Source: an uncultured Roseibium sp.
Lineage (GTDB): Bacteria > Pseudomonadota > Alphaproteobacteria > Rhizobiales > Stappiaceae
Reading direction: 5' to 3'
Assembly: GCF_963669205.1 (NCBI RefSeq)
Contig: NZ_OY769915.1
Span: 1,152,001-1,216,000 of the forward strand
DNA: 64,000 nt
Made by a program: the position numbers and the translations under genes
Notes under the pieces: generated by a model
The model's database searches: none
What the model was told of the DNA's origin: nothing
Seen by the model: only the letters and a program-made list of their open reading frames with translations
In this document: in pieces, positions 14,965 through 24,667 of the stretch
Layout: each line of letters starts with the position of its first letter
Numbering within the stretch: position 1 is the first letter of the stretch

Positions 14965-16674
14965 TTACTGGGCCGGATTGGTGGAAACGAGGCCGACGAT
15001 CAGCGGACCCCAGAGGGTCAGCAGCACGTTGGCGACGGCATAGGTGACGGTGAAGGTAACGACCGGGGTCGCGTTTTGTGCCTTGCCCAGTAGCGCCGCG
15101 AAGGCTGGATTGGCGCTGCGGCCGCCGGCAACACAGGCAAGTGCTTCGATCGGGTTCTGGATCCGCAGCACGTAGTAGGAGAAGAAAAAGCCTATGAACT
15201 GCGGGATCAGCGTGACGCCGATGCCGAACAGGAAAATACTCATGCCCTGTTCCTGCAGCGTTGTCAGGACTTGCGGACCCGCACTGATGCCGACGACACC
15301 GACGAAGACGGCGAGACCGAAATCCCTGAGGAAATTCACGGCACCGGTCGGCAGGGCGGCATAGCGTGGATGCGTGCTCCTGAGCCAGCCGAACAGCAGA
15401 CCCGACAGCAGGCAGCCGCCGCCGCTGCCGACCGAAACGGGAACGCCGCCGATCTTGAATTCGATGAGCCCGAGCAGCAGTCCGAGCGTCATGCCGATGC
15501 CGAAGAAAATGAAATCGGTGACCGCGGCGGACGTGATCGGATAGCCGAGGGACTTCTGAACGGCGTTCAGATCCCGCGGACTGCCGGTCAGCTGCAGTTC
15601 GTCGCCCTTGTGAATTTCAAGGTCCGGCAGCAGGGGCAGATCACGGCCCATGCGGTTGACACCGGTGACGAAGACATCGTTCAGGGCGTTCGATCGGGTG
15701 TGGTCGTGAATGCCCTGCAGCTTGTTGCCGGCATAGTCGGGATTGGTCAGAACGATGTGCCGGTTTTCAAGGACAAGCCGGTAACCGTCAGGCGCCTGAG
15801 CCTCCGTGCCAGGTGCGTTGGCCGGATTGTCGAGAGCGGAAACGAGGCCGGTCACGGCAATGACGTCGCCGGCCTGAAGCGAGTGTGCGTCTTCCAGGTG
15901 GATCTCCTGGCCGGAACGCAGCACGGCTTCAACGGTGGCATCGTCGATGGACGCGTCGAGCTCCTGTGCCGACTTGCCGACAAAGGGCGCTTCGCTGCCG
16001 AGTTGGTAGAAGCGGGTGTCGATGCGCCGCGCGGCGTTGAACTGGCCCGGCTCCAGCTCGGCCGAACCGCCCGACATTTTTTCGGCCAGCTTGAGCGCTT
16101 CCTTGCGGATGTCCCAGCGCATGACGGTCGGAAAGAACCACGTGACCATGATGATCGGACCGATGGAGCCGAAGATGTAGCAGACCGCATAACCGACCGC
16201 GATGTTGGTCTCCATGACCTGCTTCAGATCGGCAGAAACACTGAGCTTCTGGATCGTCTCGCCGGCTGTTCCGATGATCGCCGACTGGGTCAGGCCACCG
16301 GCGGCAAGGCCTGCTGCGGTTCCCCGGTCCAGGCCGAAGCTCCACGCGAACACCAGCACGGTGAGGAGCCCGAGAATACACATGACCGCTGCCGAAAGGA
16401 GCTGGTTGAGTGACTTCAGAGACAGGGCCCGGAAGAACTGCGGCCCGCCCTGGTAGCCAACCGCGTAAATGAACAGCGCAAAGAAAATGTCCTTGACCGC
16501 ACTGTCGATCGTGACCCCGACCTGCCCGAGGACGACGCCCATGATCAGGGTCCCGGCGATGCCGCCGAGAACGAAATTGCCGATCTTCAGTTTGCCGGCA
16601 AAGTAACCAAGCGCGACTGCTATGAACAGGAATACCAGCGATGACTGTGCCGCCAGCCATGTCAAGACATCCAT
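14965..16674 (-). CDS. aspT: Aspartate:alanine antiporter
   Basis: The 569-residue membrane protein starts at the ATG at 16674 behind AGGGAGG; an upstream in-frame ATG at 16707 lacks such a site. It has the AAEx-family layout: five to six membrane segments in residues 1-190 and a large cytoplasmic loop with two TrkA_C-like domains (~200-375, VTGLVSALDN and LQLTGSPRDLNAVQKSLG). A second membrane half follows (~380-569), with GVPVSVGSGGGCLLSGLLFGWLRS and GLAVFVGVVGISAGP. AspT exchanges aspartate for alanine electrogenically. It is directly followed by aspD, as in Tetragenococcus and Comamonas. Confidence 0.92.
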   Translation of the reverse strand: MDVLTWLAAQSSLVFLFIAVALGYFAGKLKIGNFVLGGIAGTLIMGVVLGQVGVTIDSAVKDIFFALFIYAVGYQGGPQFFRALSLKSLNQLLSAAVMCILGLLTVLVFAWSFGLDRGTAAGLAAGGLTQSAIIGTAGETIQKLSVSADLKQVMETNIAVGYAVCYIFGSIGPIIMVTWFFPTVMRWDIRKEALKLAEKMSGGSAELEPGQFNAARRIDTRFYQLGSEAPFVGKSAQELDASIDDATVEAVLRSGQEIHLEDAHSLQAGDVIAVTGLVSALDNPANAPGTEAQAPDGYRLVLENRHIVLTNPDYAGNKLQGIHDHTRSNALNDVFVTGVNRMGRDLPLLPDLEIHKGDELQLTGSPRDLNAVQKSLGYPITSAAVTDFIFFGIGMTLGLLLGLIEFKIGGVPVSVGSGGGCLLSGLLFGWLRSTHPRYAALPTGAVNFLRDFGLAVFVGVVGISAGPQVLTTLQEQGMSIFLFGIGVTLIPQFIGFFFSYYVLRIQNPIEALACVAGGRSANPAFAALLGKAQNATPVVTFTVTYAVANVLLTLWGPLIVGLVSTNPAQ

Positions 16675-16789
16675 CTGAAACCTCCCTTGATTGGTGCAAA
16701 GGAGCAAGTCACCAACCCGGAGACGGACTATTGCCGGTTTTGTCGCCTACGGCAAATTTTTATTCAAAATTGTTATTTTTGTCAGTGCT

Positions 16790-18184
16790 TTAACATTCGA
16801 CGATGTTAACGGCGAGACCGCCCCGAGAGGTTTCCTTGTACTGTTCCATCATGTCCATGCCGGTCTGGCGCATGGTTTCGATGCACCCGTCCAGCGGCAC
16901 GAAATGCGTTCCGTCGCCGCGCAGGGCAAGCGAGGCAGCAGTCACCGCCTTGACCGAGCCGAGCGCGTTGCGCTCGATGCACGGAACCTGAACGAGGCCG
17001 GCAATCGGGTCGCAAGTCATGCCGAGGTGATGTTCAAGCGCGATCTCCGCAGCGTTTTCGATCTGCGCGTTGGTGCCGCCGAGCGCGGCGCACAGTCCGG
17101 CGGCTGCCATCGCCGACGCAGACCCGACTTCCCCCTGGCAGCCGACCTCGGCACCGGAGATCGATGCGTTCGACTTGATGATGCCTCCGACGGCGGCAGC
17201 CGTCAGAAGAAACACGCGCACGCCGGCCTGATCGGCCGTGGGGCAGTGGTCGAGATAATAGCGCGTGACGGCGGGAATGACGCCGGCCGCCCCGTTGGTC
17301 GGTGCGGTGACCACCCGTCCGCCGGCGGCGTTCTCCTCGTTCACGGCCATGGCATAGACGCCGAGCCAGTCAACGACGCTGTGTTCGAACAGCGGATTGC
17401 TCCGGCCCTCGCGAATGAGCTGCTGGTAAATGTCGGCGGCGCGCCTTTTCACCTTGAGGCCGCCGGGAAGAATGCCGGCCTGGGTGATGCCCCGGTTGAT
17501 GCAGGCGTCCATGGCAGACCAGAGCCGGTCGATTCCCGCCTCGACCTCCTCGGCTGACTTGTCTGCGCATTCGTTGCGCAGCTTCATCTCCGCGATAGAA
17601 AGACCCGCCTCGCGGCCCATCTCAAGCATCTGCCTGGCCGTCGCGAACGGGAAGGGAACGATCTGTGCCGAAAGGTCAGCGACCGGTGCGTTGGTCGTGT
17701 TGCGGAGTTCCGGCTCGCTGACGACAAACCCGCCGCCGATCGAATAGTAGACGAAGCTGTCGATCTCGGCACCGGCCCTGTCCAGAAGCCGGAAAGTCAT
17801 GCCGTTGGCATGGAGCGGCAGCGGCGGGCCATAGTCGAAGATGACATCCCGCCCGGGATCAAAGTCTAGCTCTGGCAGACCTGCAATGCGGAGCTTCCGG
17901 TCCCTTAGAAGCGTATCGAGCAATGGCTCGACGCAGTCCGGGTCGAGCGTGTCGGGCTGTTCGCCCAGCAGGCCGAGGCAAATCGCCTTGTCGGTCGCGT
18001 GGCCTTTCCCCGTGAAGGCAAGCGACCCGTGCAGGGTGACGGTGAGGCGAACCGCCTTGGCTTCGGCTCCGGACAGGCCGCGCACCCTTTCGAGGAACCG
18101 GCCAACGGCCACCATCGGGCCGACGGTGTGCGAGCTGGAGGGACCGATCCCGATCTTGAAGATGTCGAAGACGCTGATGAACAT
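16790..18184 (-). CDS. sdaA: L-serine dehydratase (L-serine ammonia-lyase), single-chain iron-sulfur type
   Basis: The 464-residue product starts from ATG 18184 (MFISVFDIFKIGIGPSSSHTVGPM), the canonical N-terminus of single-chain SdaA. The open frame further upstream lacks family similarity. The alpha domain holds the [4Fe-4S] cysteines: GCQGEVGSASAMAAAGLC, then GMTCDPIAGLVQVPCIERNA. The enzyme deaminates L-serine to pyruvate and ammonia in the cytoplasm. It is divergent from kynureninase, with 238 bp between, and lies behind the aspT-aspD operon, so this part of the window is devoted to amino acid catabolism. The start has only a weak GGCAAGA site. Confidence 0.93.
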   Translation of the reverse strand: MFISVFDIFKIGIGPSSSHTVGPMVAVGRFLERVRGLSGAEAKAVRLTVTLHGSLAFTGKGHATDKAICLGLLGEQPDTLDPDCVEPLLDTLLRDRKLRIAGLPELDFDPGRDVIFDYGPPLPLHANGMTFRLLDRAGAEIDSFVYYSIGGGFVVSEPELRNTTNAPVADLSAQIVPFPFATARQMLEMGREAGLSIAEMKLRNECADKSAEEVEAGIDRLWSAMDACINRGITQAGILPGGLKVKRRAADIYQQLIREGRSNPLFEHSVVDWLGVYAMAVNEENAAGGRVVTAPTNGAAGVIPAVTRYYLDHCPTADQAGVRVFLLTAAAVGGIIKSNASISGAEVGCQGEVGSASAMAAAGLCAALGGTNAQIENAAEIALEHHLGMTCDPIAGLVQVPCIERNALGSVKAVTAASLALRGDGTHFVPLDGCIETMRQTGMDMMEQYKETSRGGLAVNIVEC

Positions 18185-18422
18185 GGGGTCTTGCCGTGTT
18201 TCAAGGTGTTGCAGACTTGGTGACTTGCACGCACACGCTACCAAAACGATCTGCGGCGTCCGATGCTCATACGGGCAAATCTGTGCTGATTGCGACATTC
18301 GGCACGACGACCGCTGGTTTCTTGCCGCTGTCCGGGCATCGGCCGGGATGTGGTTGTTTGCCGGACCGGGCTTTGATAGCGTGCGGCCTTTCTCTCCACC
18401 GTCTGTTCCAGAAGAGCCGTTG

Positions 18423-19643
18423 ATGACCTCACCGCACCCGCTAGATGAGACCGATGTTTTGGCCCGCAAGAAAGACGCCTTTTCGATTCCTGAAGGCGTG
18501 ATCTATCTCGACGGCAATTCGCTCGGCGTGCTGCCGAAACACGTTCCGGACCGGGTCGCCGCTGTCATCGGCACCGAGTGGGGAACCAGCCTGATCCGTG
18601 CCTGGAATACCCACAGCTGGATCGATCTTCCCCAGCGGACCGGTGACCGGATCGGCCGTCTCATCGGGGCGCCGGGGGGCACGGTGGTCGCCTGCGACAG
18701 CACGTCGGTCAACGTCTTCAAGGTGCTGGCCGCCGCCTTGTCGCTCAATCCTGGCCGCAAGGTTATTCTGTCCGACAACGGCAATTTCCCGACCGATCTT
18801 TACGTGGCCTCCGGGCTGAAGGACCTTCTGGAGCGCGGTCATGAACTGAAGATCGTCGCGCCGGAGGAGGTCGAGGCCTCCATCGACGAAAAGGTGGCGG
18901 TCATGATGCTGACCCAGGTCGACTACCGGACAGGCCGCGTTCATGACATGGAGACGCTGACCCGGAAAGCGCACGAGGCCGGAGCGCTTGCGATCTGGGA
19001 TCTTGCCCATTCGGCCGGCGCGATCGAAGTTGATCTGGAGGGAGCCGGCGCAGACTTCGCGATCGGTTGCGGCTACAAGTACCTGAACGGCGGCCCGGGC
19101 GCACCGGCCTTCCTCTATGTTGCAGCCAGGCACCTCGATCAGGTCACCTCGCCCCTGACCGGCTGGATGGGGCACGAAGCCCCGTTTGCATTCGATCTCG
19201 ACTACAGGCCGGTTTCGGGCATCAGCCGCATGACGGTCGGAACGCCGGCGATCCTGGCGCTTTCCAGCCTTCACGCGGCGCTGGATGTGTTCGACGACGT
19301 CGACATGGCGTCGATCCGGGCCAAGTCGGTTTCGCTCAGCGAATTGTTCATTGCGGAGGTTGAGGCAAGATGTCCGCAACTGACACTGGCGAGCCCGCGC
19401 GACCCGGATGCGCGGGGCAGCCAGGTTTCGTTCCGGTTCGAGGAAGGCTATGCGGTGATGCAGGCCCTGATCGCGCGCGGCGTCATCGGCGATTTTCGCG
19501 CACCGGACGTGATGCGCTTCGGGTTCACACCCCTTTACCTGTCACACGGCGATATCATCGACGCGGTCACGGTCCTGGAGGACATCCTGGAAACCGGCAG
19601 CTGGGACCATCCCAGGTTCAAGACGCGCGCCAAGGTTACATAG
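18423..19643 (+). CDS. kynU: Kynureninase
   Basis: The 406-residue PLP enzyme matches kynureninase: IYLDGNSLGVLPKHVPDRV near the start, VACDSTSVNVFKVLAAAL, IWDLAHSAGAIEVDL with the PLP Asp, FAIGCGYKYLNGGPGAPAFLYV with the catalytic lysine, and a C-terminal FRAPDVMRFGFTPLYLSH. It cleaves L-kynurenine to anthranilate and L-alanine (tryptophan degradation). The ATG at 18423 is the family start; the much longer open frame upstream is antisense to sdaA. Tryptophan dioxygenase and kynurenine formamidase are not adjacent. Its 3' end overlaps the convergent GGDEF/EAL gene by 8 bp. Confidence 0.93.
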   Translation: MTSPHPLDETDVLARKKDAFSIPEGVIYLDGNSLGVLPKHVPDRVAAVIGTEWGTSLIRAWNTHSWIDLPQRTGDRIGRLIGAPGGTVVACDSTSVNVFKVLAAALSLNPGRKVILSDNGNFPTDLYVASGLKDLLERGHELKIVAPEEVEASIDEKVAVMMLTQVDYRTGRVHDMETLTRKAHEAGALAIWDLAHSAGAIEVDLEGAGADFAIGCGYKYLNGGPGAPAFLYVAARHLDQVTSPLTGWMGHEAPFAFDLDYRPVSGISRMTVGTPAILALSSLHAALDVFDDVDMASIRAKSVSLSELFIAEVEARCPQLTLASPRDPDARGSQVSFRFEEGYAVMQALIARGVIGDFRAPDVMRFGFTPLYLSHGDIIDAVTVLEDILETGSWDHPRFKTRAKVT

Positions 19644-21726
19644 AGGCCAGCCGGTGCTGCGTTTCCAGCATCGACAGGAACCGCTCAAGGGGCACCGGCC
19701 TTGAATAGAGGTAGCCCTGGTACCGGTCGCAGCCGTTTCTGGACAGCCAGGATCGTTGGTCGATGGTCTCGACCCCTTCGGCGACAACATCCGCGCCGAG
19801 CGCCGTGGCCAGCGACAGGATGAGTTTGACGATTTCCCCGCCCGCATCGATGTCTTCCATGAAGACGCGGTCGATCTTGATGCCGTCGATCGGGTAGTTG
19901 TGAAGATAGGCGAGGTTGGAGTAGCCGGTGCCGAAATCGTCGATGACGATCTGGTAGCCGCATTCCTTGAGCGTCGCCAGCGTTTCGCGCGCGTTGGGTA
20001 TGTCACCGAGGATCACGGATTCGGTGATTTCCAGGGAAATCCTGTCGGGTGCGCAGCCGGTCTCGCCGGGCAGGGCCTTCATGAAACCGAGAAACCCGCT
20101 GTCCGACAGTTGCCGCGGTGACACATTGAGCGCGAGCGTAAGCGGAACGGAGTACTCGAGCCCGTCCAGGCGGTTCTGCAGCCCGGCAACTTCCCGGGCA
20201 ACCCATGCGCCTATGTCCGAGATAAGTCCGGCCTCTTCAGCGACATGCACGAAATCGTCCGGTCCGATGAGGCCCCGCTCCGGATGCTGCCAGCGCAGCA
20301 GTGCTTCACCCGAAACAACCCTGTCGGAACTCGTGCACGCAATCGGTTGATAGTGAAGGATGAACTCATCCTCTTTCAGCGCGCGTTCAAGATCCTTCTT
20401 GATGGCCCTGTGTTCATCGCGCAGCCGCCGCATGTAGGCGTCGAACCGGACGCATTTGTTGTTGGCATCGGATTTGGCCTGGTAGAGCGCCAGATCCGCA
20501 TGCCTCATGAGTTCGTCGACCGTGTCGCCGTCTCGCGGGAAACAGGCATAGCCGATGCTGAGGCCGACTTTCCGCTGTTTGCCCTCGATGATCTTTGGCG
20601 TGGCGAAAGACTGCAGCAGGGCGTGGCCGAAACGGCCCGGTTCCGTGCCATCCCTTCCTTCCAGCGTACAGATCAGAAACTCGTCGCCGCCATGCCGGGC
20701 GATCACGTCTTCCGGACAGGCAATGGACTTGAGTTCGTCGGCGACGATTTGCAGGAGCGTGTCGCCCGCCGCATGTCCGAGGGAATCGTTGACCAGTTTG
20801 AAGTCGTCGAGATCCAGCAGATAGAAGGAAGCGGTCTGGTTGTTCCGCTTCGCCGCATGCAGGATGAGCGTGAGGCGTTCCTGAAGGTAGGTCCGGTTGG
20901 CCAGGCCCGTCAGCGTATCGTGGCTTGCAAGATACTGCGCGCGCTCCTTGGTCTCGTGAAGCTCCGTGACATCGGTCTCACTGACAAGGTAAGCCGGCTG
21001 GCCGGTTACGGCATCGTGGCAGGCGCGAACCGTCAGTTCATGCCATCGCGGCCCGGATCTCGTTTCGACGCGGGCGACGAATTTGTGGGTGCGTTCGCGT
21101 TCGACGATCTCGAACAGGTCGGTGGCGTCTTCGGCATGGACAAACTGTTCGAGAAAAGGCGTTTCAAGGGTAAGCGCGGCTGCGCGGGAGGCCGTGTTTC
21201 TGTAGAGCGGCATGCCTTCCTTCGAGAACAGCGAAATCATCACGGTGGTGTGCAGGAGGGCTTCGGCGCTGCGTAGCGTTTCCGGCTGCTGTTCGTGATG
21301 CTCGCGGCCTTCGCACAGGAGTGCCATCCGTCCGTCGCGCAGGCGGATACCGCTCATCGCGATCTGGAGTACCTTGGGCTTGCCTTTCGGGTAAAGTGTC
21401 CAGATCTCTGAAAAACTGACGTCGCTGGTGCAGAAGTCCTGCTGATATTGCCTCAGGCGCTGTTCCACGGCTGGCGACATGTCGGCCCCGAGGTCGCGCG
21501 ATTGAAGTTCCTCGAGGGAAAGAGCGTCCGTGATTTCCAGCGTCTTGCGGTTGGCCCACAGGTATCGCTTGTGGTCGAAATCGAAAATCCAGACGGCCGA
21601 GTCGAGGCGGTCGTAAAGCTCCAGAAGGATGCTCTGATCGACTTTGCCCTCGGCTATGTCGATCGCGGCAGTGCTTTCATCTTCATTTACGAACAATTCC
21701 GCGCGGTTAGACAGTTTTCCCTCCAA
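19636..21726 (-). CDS. PAS-GGDEF-EAL cyclic di-GMP signalling protein
   Basis: The 696-residue cytoplasmic protein has two PAS-like regions (~25-135, WIFDFDHKRYLWANRKTLE; ~155-255, RNTASRAAALTLETP). A GGDEF domain (~275-430) follows with LLDLDDFKLVNDSLGH and RHGGDEFLIC. An EAL domain (~445-690) has SGEALLRWQHPERG, LEITESVIL, DDFGTGYSNLAYL and the lysine in IDGIKIDR. Both active sites look intact, so synthesis and breakdown of c-di-GMP are both possible. No RxxD inhibitory site is seen five residues before GGDEF. There are no membrane segments. The PAS regions presumably sense a small molecule or redox state. Confidence 0.9.
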   Translation of the reverse strand: MEGKLSNRAELFVNEDESTAAIDIAEGKVDQSILLELYDRLDSAVWIFDFDHKRYLWANRKTLEITDALSLEELQSRDLGADMSPAVEQRLRQYQQDFCTSDVSFSEIWTLYPKGKPKVLQIAMSGIRLRDGRMALLCEGREHHEQQPETLRSAEALLHTTVMISLFSKEGMPLYRNTASRAAALTLETPFLEQFVHAEDATDLFEIVERERTHKFVARVETRSGPRWHELTVRACHDAVTGQPAYLVSETDVTELHETKERAQYLASHDTLTGLANRTYLQERLTLILHAAKRNNQTASFYLLDLDDFKLVNDSLGHAAGDTLLQIVADELKSIACPEDVIARHGGDEFLICTLEGRDGTEPGRFGHALLQSFATPKIIEGKQRKVGLSIGYACFPRDGDTVDELMRHADLALYQAKSDANNKCVRFDAYMRRLRDEHRAIKKDLERALKEDEFILHYQPIACTSSDRVVSGEALLRWQHPERGLIGPDDFVHVAEEAGLISDIGAWVAREVAGLQNRLDGLEYSVPLTLALNVSPRQLSDSGFLGFMKALPGETGCAPDRISLEITESVILGDIPNARETLATLKECGYQIVIDDFGTGYSNLAYLHNYPIDGIKIDRVFMEDIDAGGEIVKLILSLATALGADVVAEGVETIDQRSWLSRNGCDRYQGYLYSRPVPLERFLSMLETQHRLASM

Positions 21727-22300
21727 CGATCCACCACGAACGCGACCCCATATTGGTTCAGCCTGATGGCACTTAGGTCTTCTTTTTCCGGTTCACTTCC
21801 GATTGCCAGAGCCAGGAAGAAATTCTAGTCGAGAAATTCTGAAATCGGCCTAAGAATAATGTTTCAAATTGAATTCGTTGAGGAAAAGCCGAAAAATTAT
21901 TGTCAGATCTACGTAGTTTGGCGATGTTGTTTTCGGTAAGATATACATTTTTGTTTCCGGCATTGGCATATTCGGGTTCGCGTATTGCGTGAGTGCTTGT
22001 GATGTTACACGTAATTTCAGAGTTTTGGGGATCCCGAATAGATGCGCTCCTTTGAGCGAATTCCGGAGAATTTCCGCAAACCAGCGAACTGGACATTCCG
22101 CCGGGCCGGGTTTTTTGAAAAATCTTGCCCTTTCTGGCCAAAAAGCCGGTGATTACCGGTTGATTGCACCGCCAATAAAGTTAGAAGGTCTGAACGCTGC
22201 GGATGGCCGCCATGTGCGGACCAAACGACCATCGCCAAAAGGCGGGACGCGGCGCAACGAAAAAAGAAAGACCGCTTCAGGGGGGCGGCAAGGAGCTTGA
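21727..22300. other. 574-bp intergenic region before the ABC importer operon
   Basis: No convincing gene on either strand. The first half is AT-rich and should carry the promoter of the leftward GGDEF/EAL gene. The second half should carry the promoter of the importer operon, whose first gene has an AGGAG site at 22290. I see no clear riboswitch, operator palindrome or terminator. Confidence 0.5.
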
Positions 22301-23071
22301 ATGCTTGAGCTTGACCAGCTCGTCATGGATTTCAGCGGGTTCAAGGCGGTCAATGGCTGCTCGTTCCGCGTCGAAGAAAACAGCATCACCGGACTGATCG
22401 GCCCCAACGGGGCGGGAAAGACGACGCTCTTCAATCTCATTGCCGGAGCATTGCAGCCGACGAGCGGCAGCATTCGGTTCCTGGGTGAAGACGTCACGAG
22501 CCTTGCCAGCCATCAGCTGTTTCACAAGGGTCTCGTCCGCACGTTCCAGATCCCGCACGAGTTTCACAAACTGACCGCGCTCGAAAATCTGATGATGGTA
22601 CCGCCGTCACAGCCTGGAGAGAGCCTGTTTGCGAACTGGCTCGCATGGGGGCGTGTCAAATCCTCTGAGCACGACGTGGAGCACAAGGCCTATGAAACGC
22701 TCGAGTTTCTGGAATTGAGTCACGTTGCCCATGAACGCGCGGGCAACCTGTCTGGCGGTCAGAAGAAACTGCTCGAACTGGGTCGTACCATGATGACCGA
22801 TGCGAAACTGGTTCTGCTGGACGAACCTGCAGCCGGCGTCAACCGGACCCTTTTGCGCAAGCTGGAAGCCAAGATCGAGATCCTCAACAAGGAACGCGGC
22901 TACACCTTCATCCTGATCGAACACGACATGGAGATGATCGAGAAGCTCTGCGATCCGGTTGTCTGCATGGCCGAGGGCCGGGTGCTGATCCAGGGCGACT
23001 TCCAGACCGTTCGCTCCGACCCGCAGGTTCTGGAAGCGTATCTGGGCGAAACCACGGGAGATGCCGCATGA
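22301..23071 (+). CDS. livG: Branched-chain amino acid-type ABC transporter, ATP-binding protein LivG
   Basis: The 256-residue ATPase has Walker A GPNGAGKTTLF at ~35, the signature LSGGQKKLLELGR at ~150 and Walker B LVLLDEPAAGVN at ~170. The C-terminal LIEHDMEMIEKLCDPVVCMAEGRVLIQG is typical of LivG rather than LivF. It energises import across the inner membrane with the partner ATPase encoded immediately downstream, whose start overlaps its stop by 4 bp. Such importers take up leucine/isoleucine/valine, but also urea, amides or aromatic acids; the operon contains no catabolic gene to settle this. Confidence 0.88.
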   Translation: MLELDQLVMDFSGFKAVNGCSFRVEENSITGLIGPNGAGKTTLFNLIAGALQPTSGSIRFLGEDVTSLASHQLFHKGLVRTFQIPHEFHKLTALENLMMVPPSQPGESLFANWLAWGRVKSSEHDVEHKAYETLEFLELSHVAHERAGNLSGGQKKLLELGRTMMTDAKLVLLDEPAAGVNRTLLRKLEAKIEILNKERGYTFILIEHDMEMIEKLCDPVVCMAEGRVLIQGDFQTVRSDPQVLEAYLGETTGDAA

Positions 23072-23775
23072 CTGCGCTTCTGTCGATGGAACACCTGACC
23101 GGCGGTTACGGTGAGGCCGATATCCTGCAGGATGTCTCCATGTCCGTTTCGCAGGACGAGATTGTCGTCATTGTCGGACCGAACGGTGCCGGCAAGTCCA
23201 CGGCCATGAAGTCCGTCTTCGGTTTGCTGACCATTCGCGGCGGCAAGATGCTGTTTGATGGCGACGATATCACCGGCTGGGCGCCGAACCGCATTGTCCA
23301 GCGCGGGATATGCTACGTGCCGCAGGTGGACAACATCTTCCGGGAAATGTCGATCCAGGAAAATCTGGAAATGGGCGGCTTTCTCAAGACCGGTGATCTG
23401 TCGGCGGCCTATGACAGGGTGTATGAACTGTTCCCAGATCTGAAGGAACGCCGCAAGACGCTTGCCGGAAGCCTGTCCGGCGGTCAGCGCCAGATGGTTG
23501 CCATGGGCCGCGCCTTGATGCTCGACCCCAAGCTGCTCCTGCTGGACGAGCCGACGGCGGGTCTGTCGCCGAAATATATGGAACAGATTTTCCAGATCTG
23601 CCGCGATGTGCGCGACACCGGCGTTGCCATCCTGCTTGTCGAGCAGCATGCAAAGCAGGCGCTCGCCTTTGCCGACCGGGGCTATGTTCTGGCAGCCGGC
23701 AAGAACCGGCATGAGGGCACCGGTGCGGATCTTCTGGCCGACCGTGAAGTCGCCGAAATGTTCCTGGGTGGGTGA
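23068..23775 (+). CDS. livF: Branched-chain amino acid-type ABC transporter, ATP-binding protein LivF
   Basis: The 235-residue ATPase has Walker A GPNGAGKSTAMK, signature LSGGQRQMVAMGRAL and Walker B LLLLDEPTAGLSP. The LivF-type switch region LVEQHAKQALAFADRGYVLAAG follows. It starts in an ATGA overlap with livG, so the two ATPases are translationally coupled in equal amounts, as expected for a heterodimeric motor. Its stop lies 5 bp before the permease start. Confidence 0.88.
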   Translation: MTALLSMEHLTGGYGEADILQDVSMSVSQDEIVVIVGPNGAGKSTAMKSVFGLLTIRGGKMLFDGDDITGWAPNRIVQRGICYVPQVDNIFREMSIQENLEMGGFLKTGDLSAAYDRVYELFPDLKERRKTLAGSLSGGQRQMVAMGRALMLDPKLLLLDEPTAGLSPKYMEQIFQICRDVRDTGVAILLVEQHAKQALAFADRGYVLAAGKNRHEGTGADLLADREVAEMFLGG

Positions 23776-23780
23776 TCGGC

Positions 23781-24653
23781 ATGGATCTTTTTGAGCTTCT
23801 GAATTTCTATATCGTGCCGGGCGTCGTGCTTGGCTCCATCTATGCGCTGGGTGCGGTCGGGATCACCCTGATCTTCGGTATCCTGAGATATGCACACCTG
23901 GCCCATGGCGATCTGGCGACACTCGGGGCATTCCTTGCACTCGCTGTCGTCACCGGATTTGGCGTCTCGCCTTATGCCGCGCTTCCCGTTGCCATCATCG
24001 GAACGGCGGCGGTCGCCGTCGGGATCGACAAGGTCTTTTATGAGCATTTGCGCGAACGTCCCAAGATCGTGACCGTGATGGCCTCGCTTGGCATCGCGCT
24101 GATGATCCGTGCCGTCGTCCAGGTTGTCTGGGGTGTCGATACGCAGACCTACACCCGCGGCATCGTGCGGCCGGAGGACTATTTCGGCATTCGCGTTCGA
24201 GACCGGGAAATCTACACGATCCTGGCGATGGTCGTCCTCGTCGGTTTCCTGCAGGTCTTCCTGACCCGGTCAAAGTGGGGCAAGGCCATGCGTGCCATGT
24301 CCGACAATCCGAACCTGGCCCTGTTGTCGGGCATCGACAACAAGAAGGTGGTCATGCTGACCTGGGTGATTGCCGGCGGCCTGTGTGCCGCGTCCGGCTT
24401 CTTCCTCGGCATCAACACCGAACTGAAGGCGATGATGGGCTGGCACATGCTGCTGCCCATGTTCGCCGCCGCCATTCTCGGCGGTGTCGGGAGGGTGGAA
24501 GGCGCCGTGCTTGGCGGTCTGATCGTCGGCGTCGCGGAGGAGGTCTCGGTGCTGTTCATTCCAAGCGAGTACAAGGCCGCCATGGCCTTTGCGATCTTGC
24601 TGTTCATGTTGCTTGTGCGCCCGACCGGGCTGCTCAAGGGCAAAGTGCTTTAA
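23781..24653 (+). CDS. livH: Branched-chain amino acid-type ABC transporter permease LivH
   Basis: The product is 290 residues from the ATG at 23781; a GTG at 23772 would overlap the previous stop. The HAAT-family permease has about eight membrane segments. The characteristic early motif is GSIYALGAVGITLIFGILRYAHLAHGDLATLGAF, and the cytoplasmic coupling loop is SKWGKAMRAMSDNPNLALLSGIDNKKVVMLTWVIAGGLCA. It forms half of the inner-membrane channel with LivM, encoded 14 bp downstream behind AGGGGAGGG. Confidence 0.87.
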   Translation: MDLFELLNFYIVPGVVLGSIYALGAVGITLIFGILRYAHLAHGDLATLGAFLALAVVTGFGVSPYAALPVAIIGTAAVAVGIDKVFYEHLRERPKIVTVMASLGIALMIRAVVQVVWGVDTQTYTRGIVRPEDYFGIRVRDREIYTILAMVVLVGFLQVFLTRSKWGKAMRAMSDNPNLALLSGIDNKKVVMLTWVIAGGLCAASGFFLGINTELKAMMGWHMLLPMFAAAILGGVGRVEGAVLGGLIVGVAEEVSVLFIPSEYKAAMAFAILLFMLLVRPTGLLKGKVL

Positions 24654-24667
24654 GGGGAGGGAGCAGG

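Noticed and set aside
15271..16413. 380-codon plus-strand frame opposite aspT
   Set aside because: Antisense shadow of an antiporter gene with clear membrane segments; the product would be charged and low in complexity.
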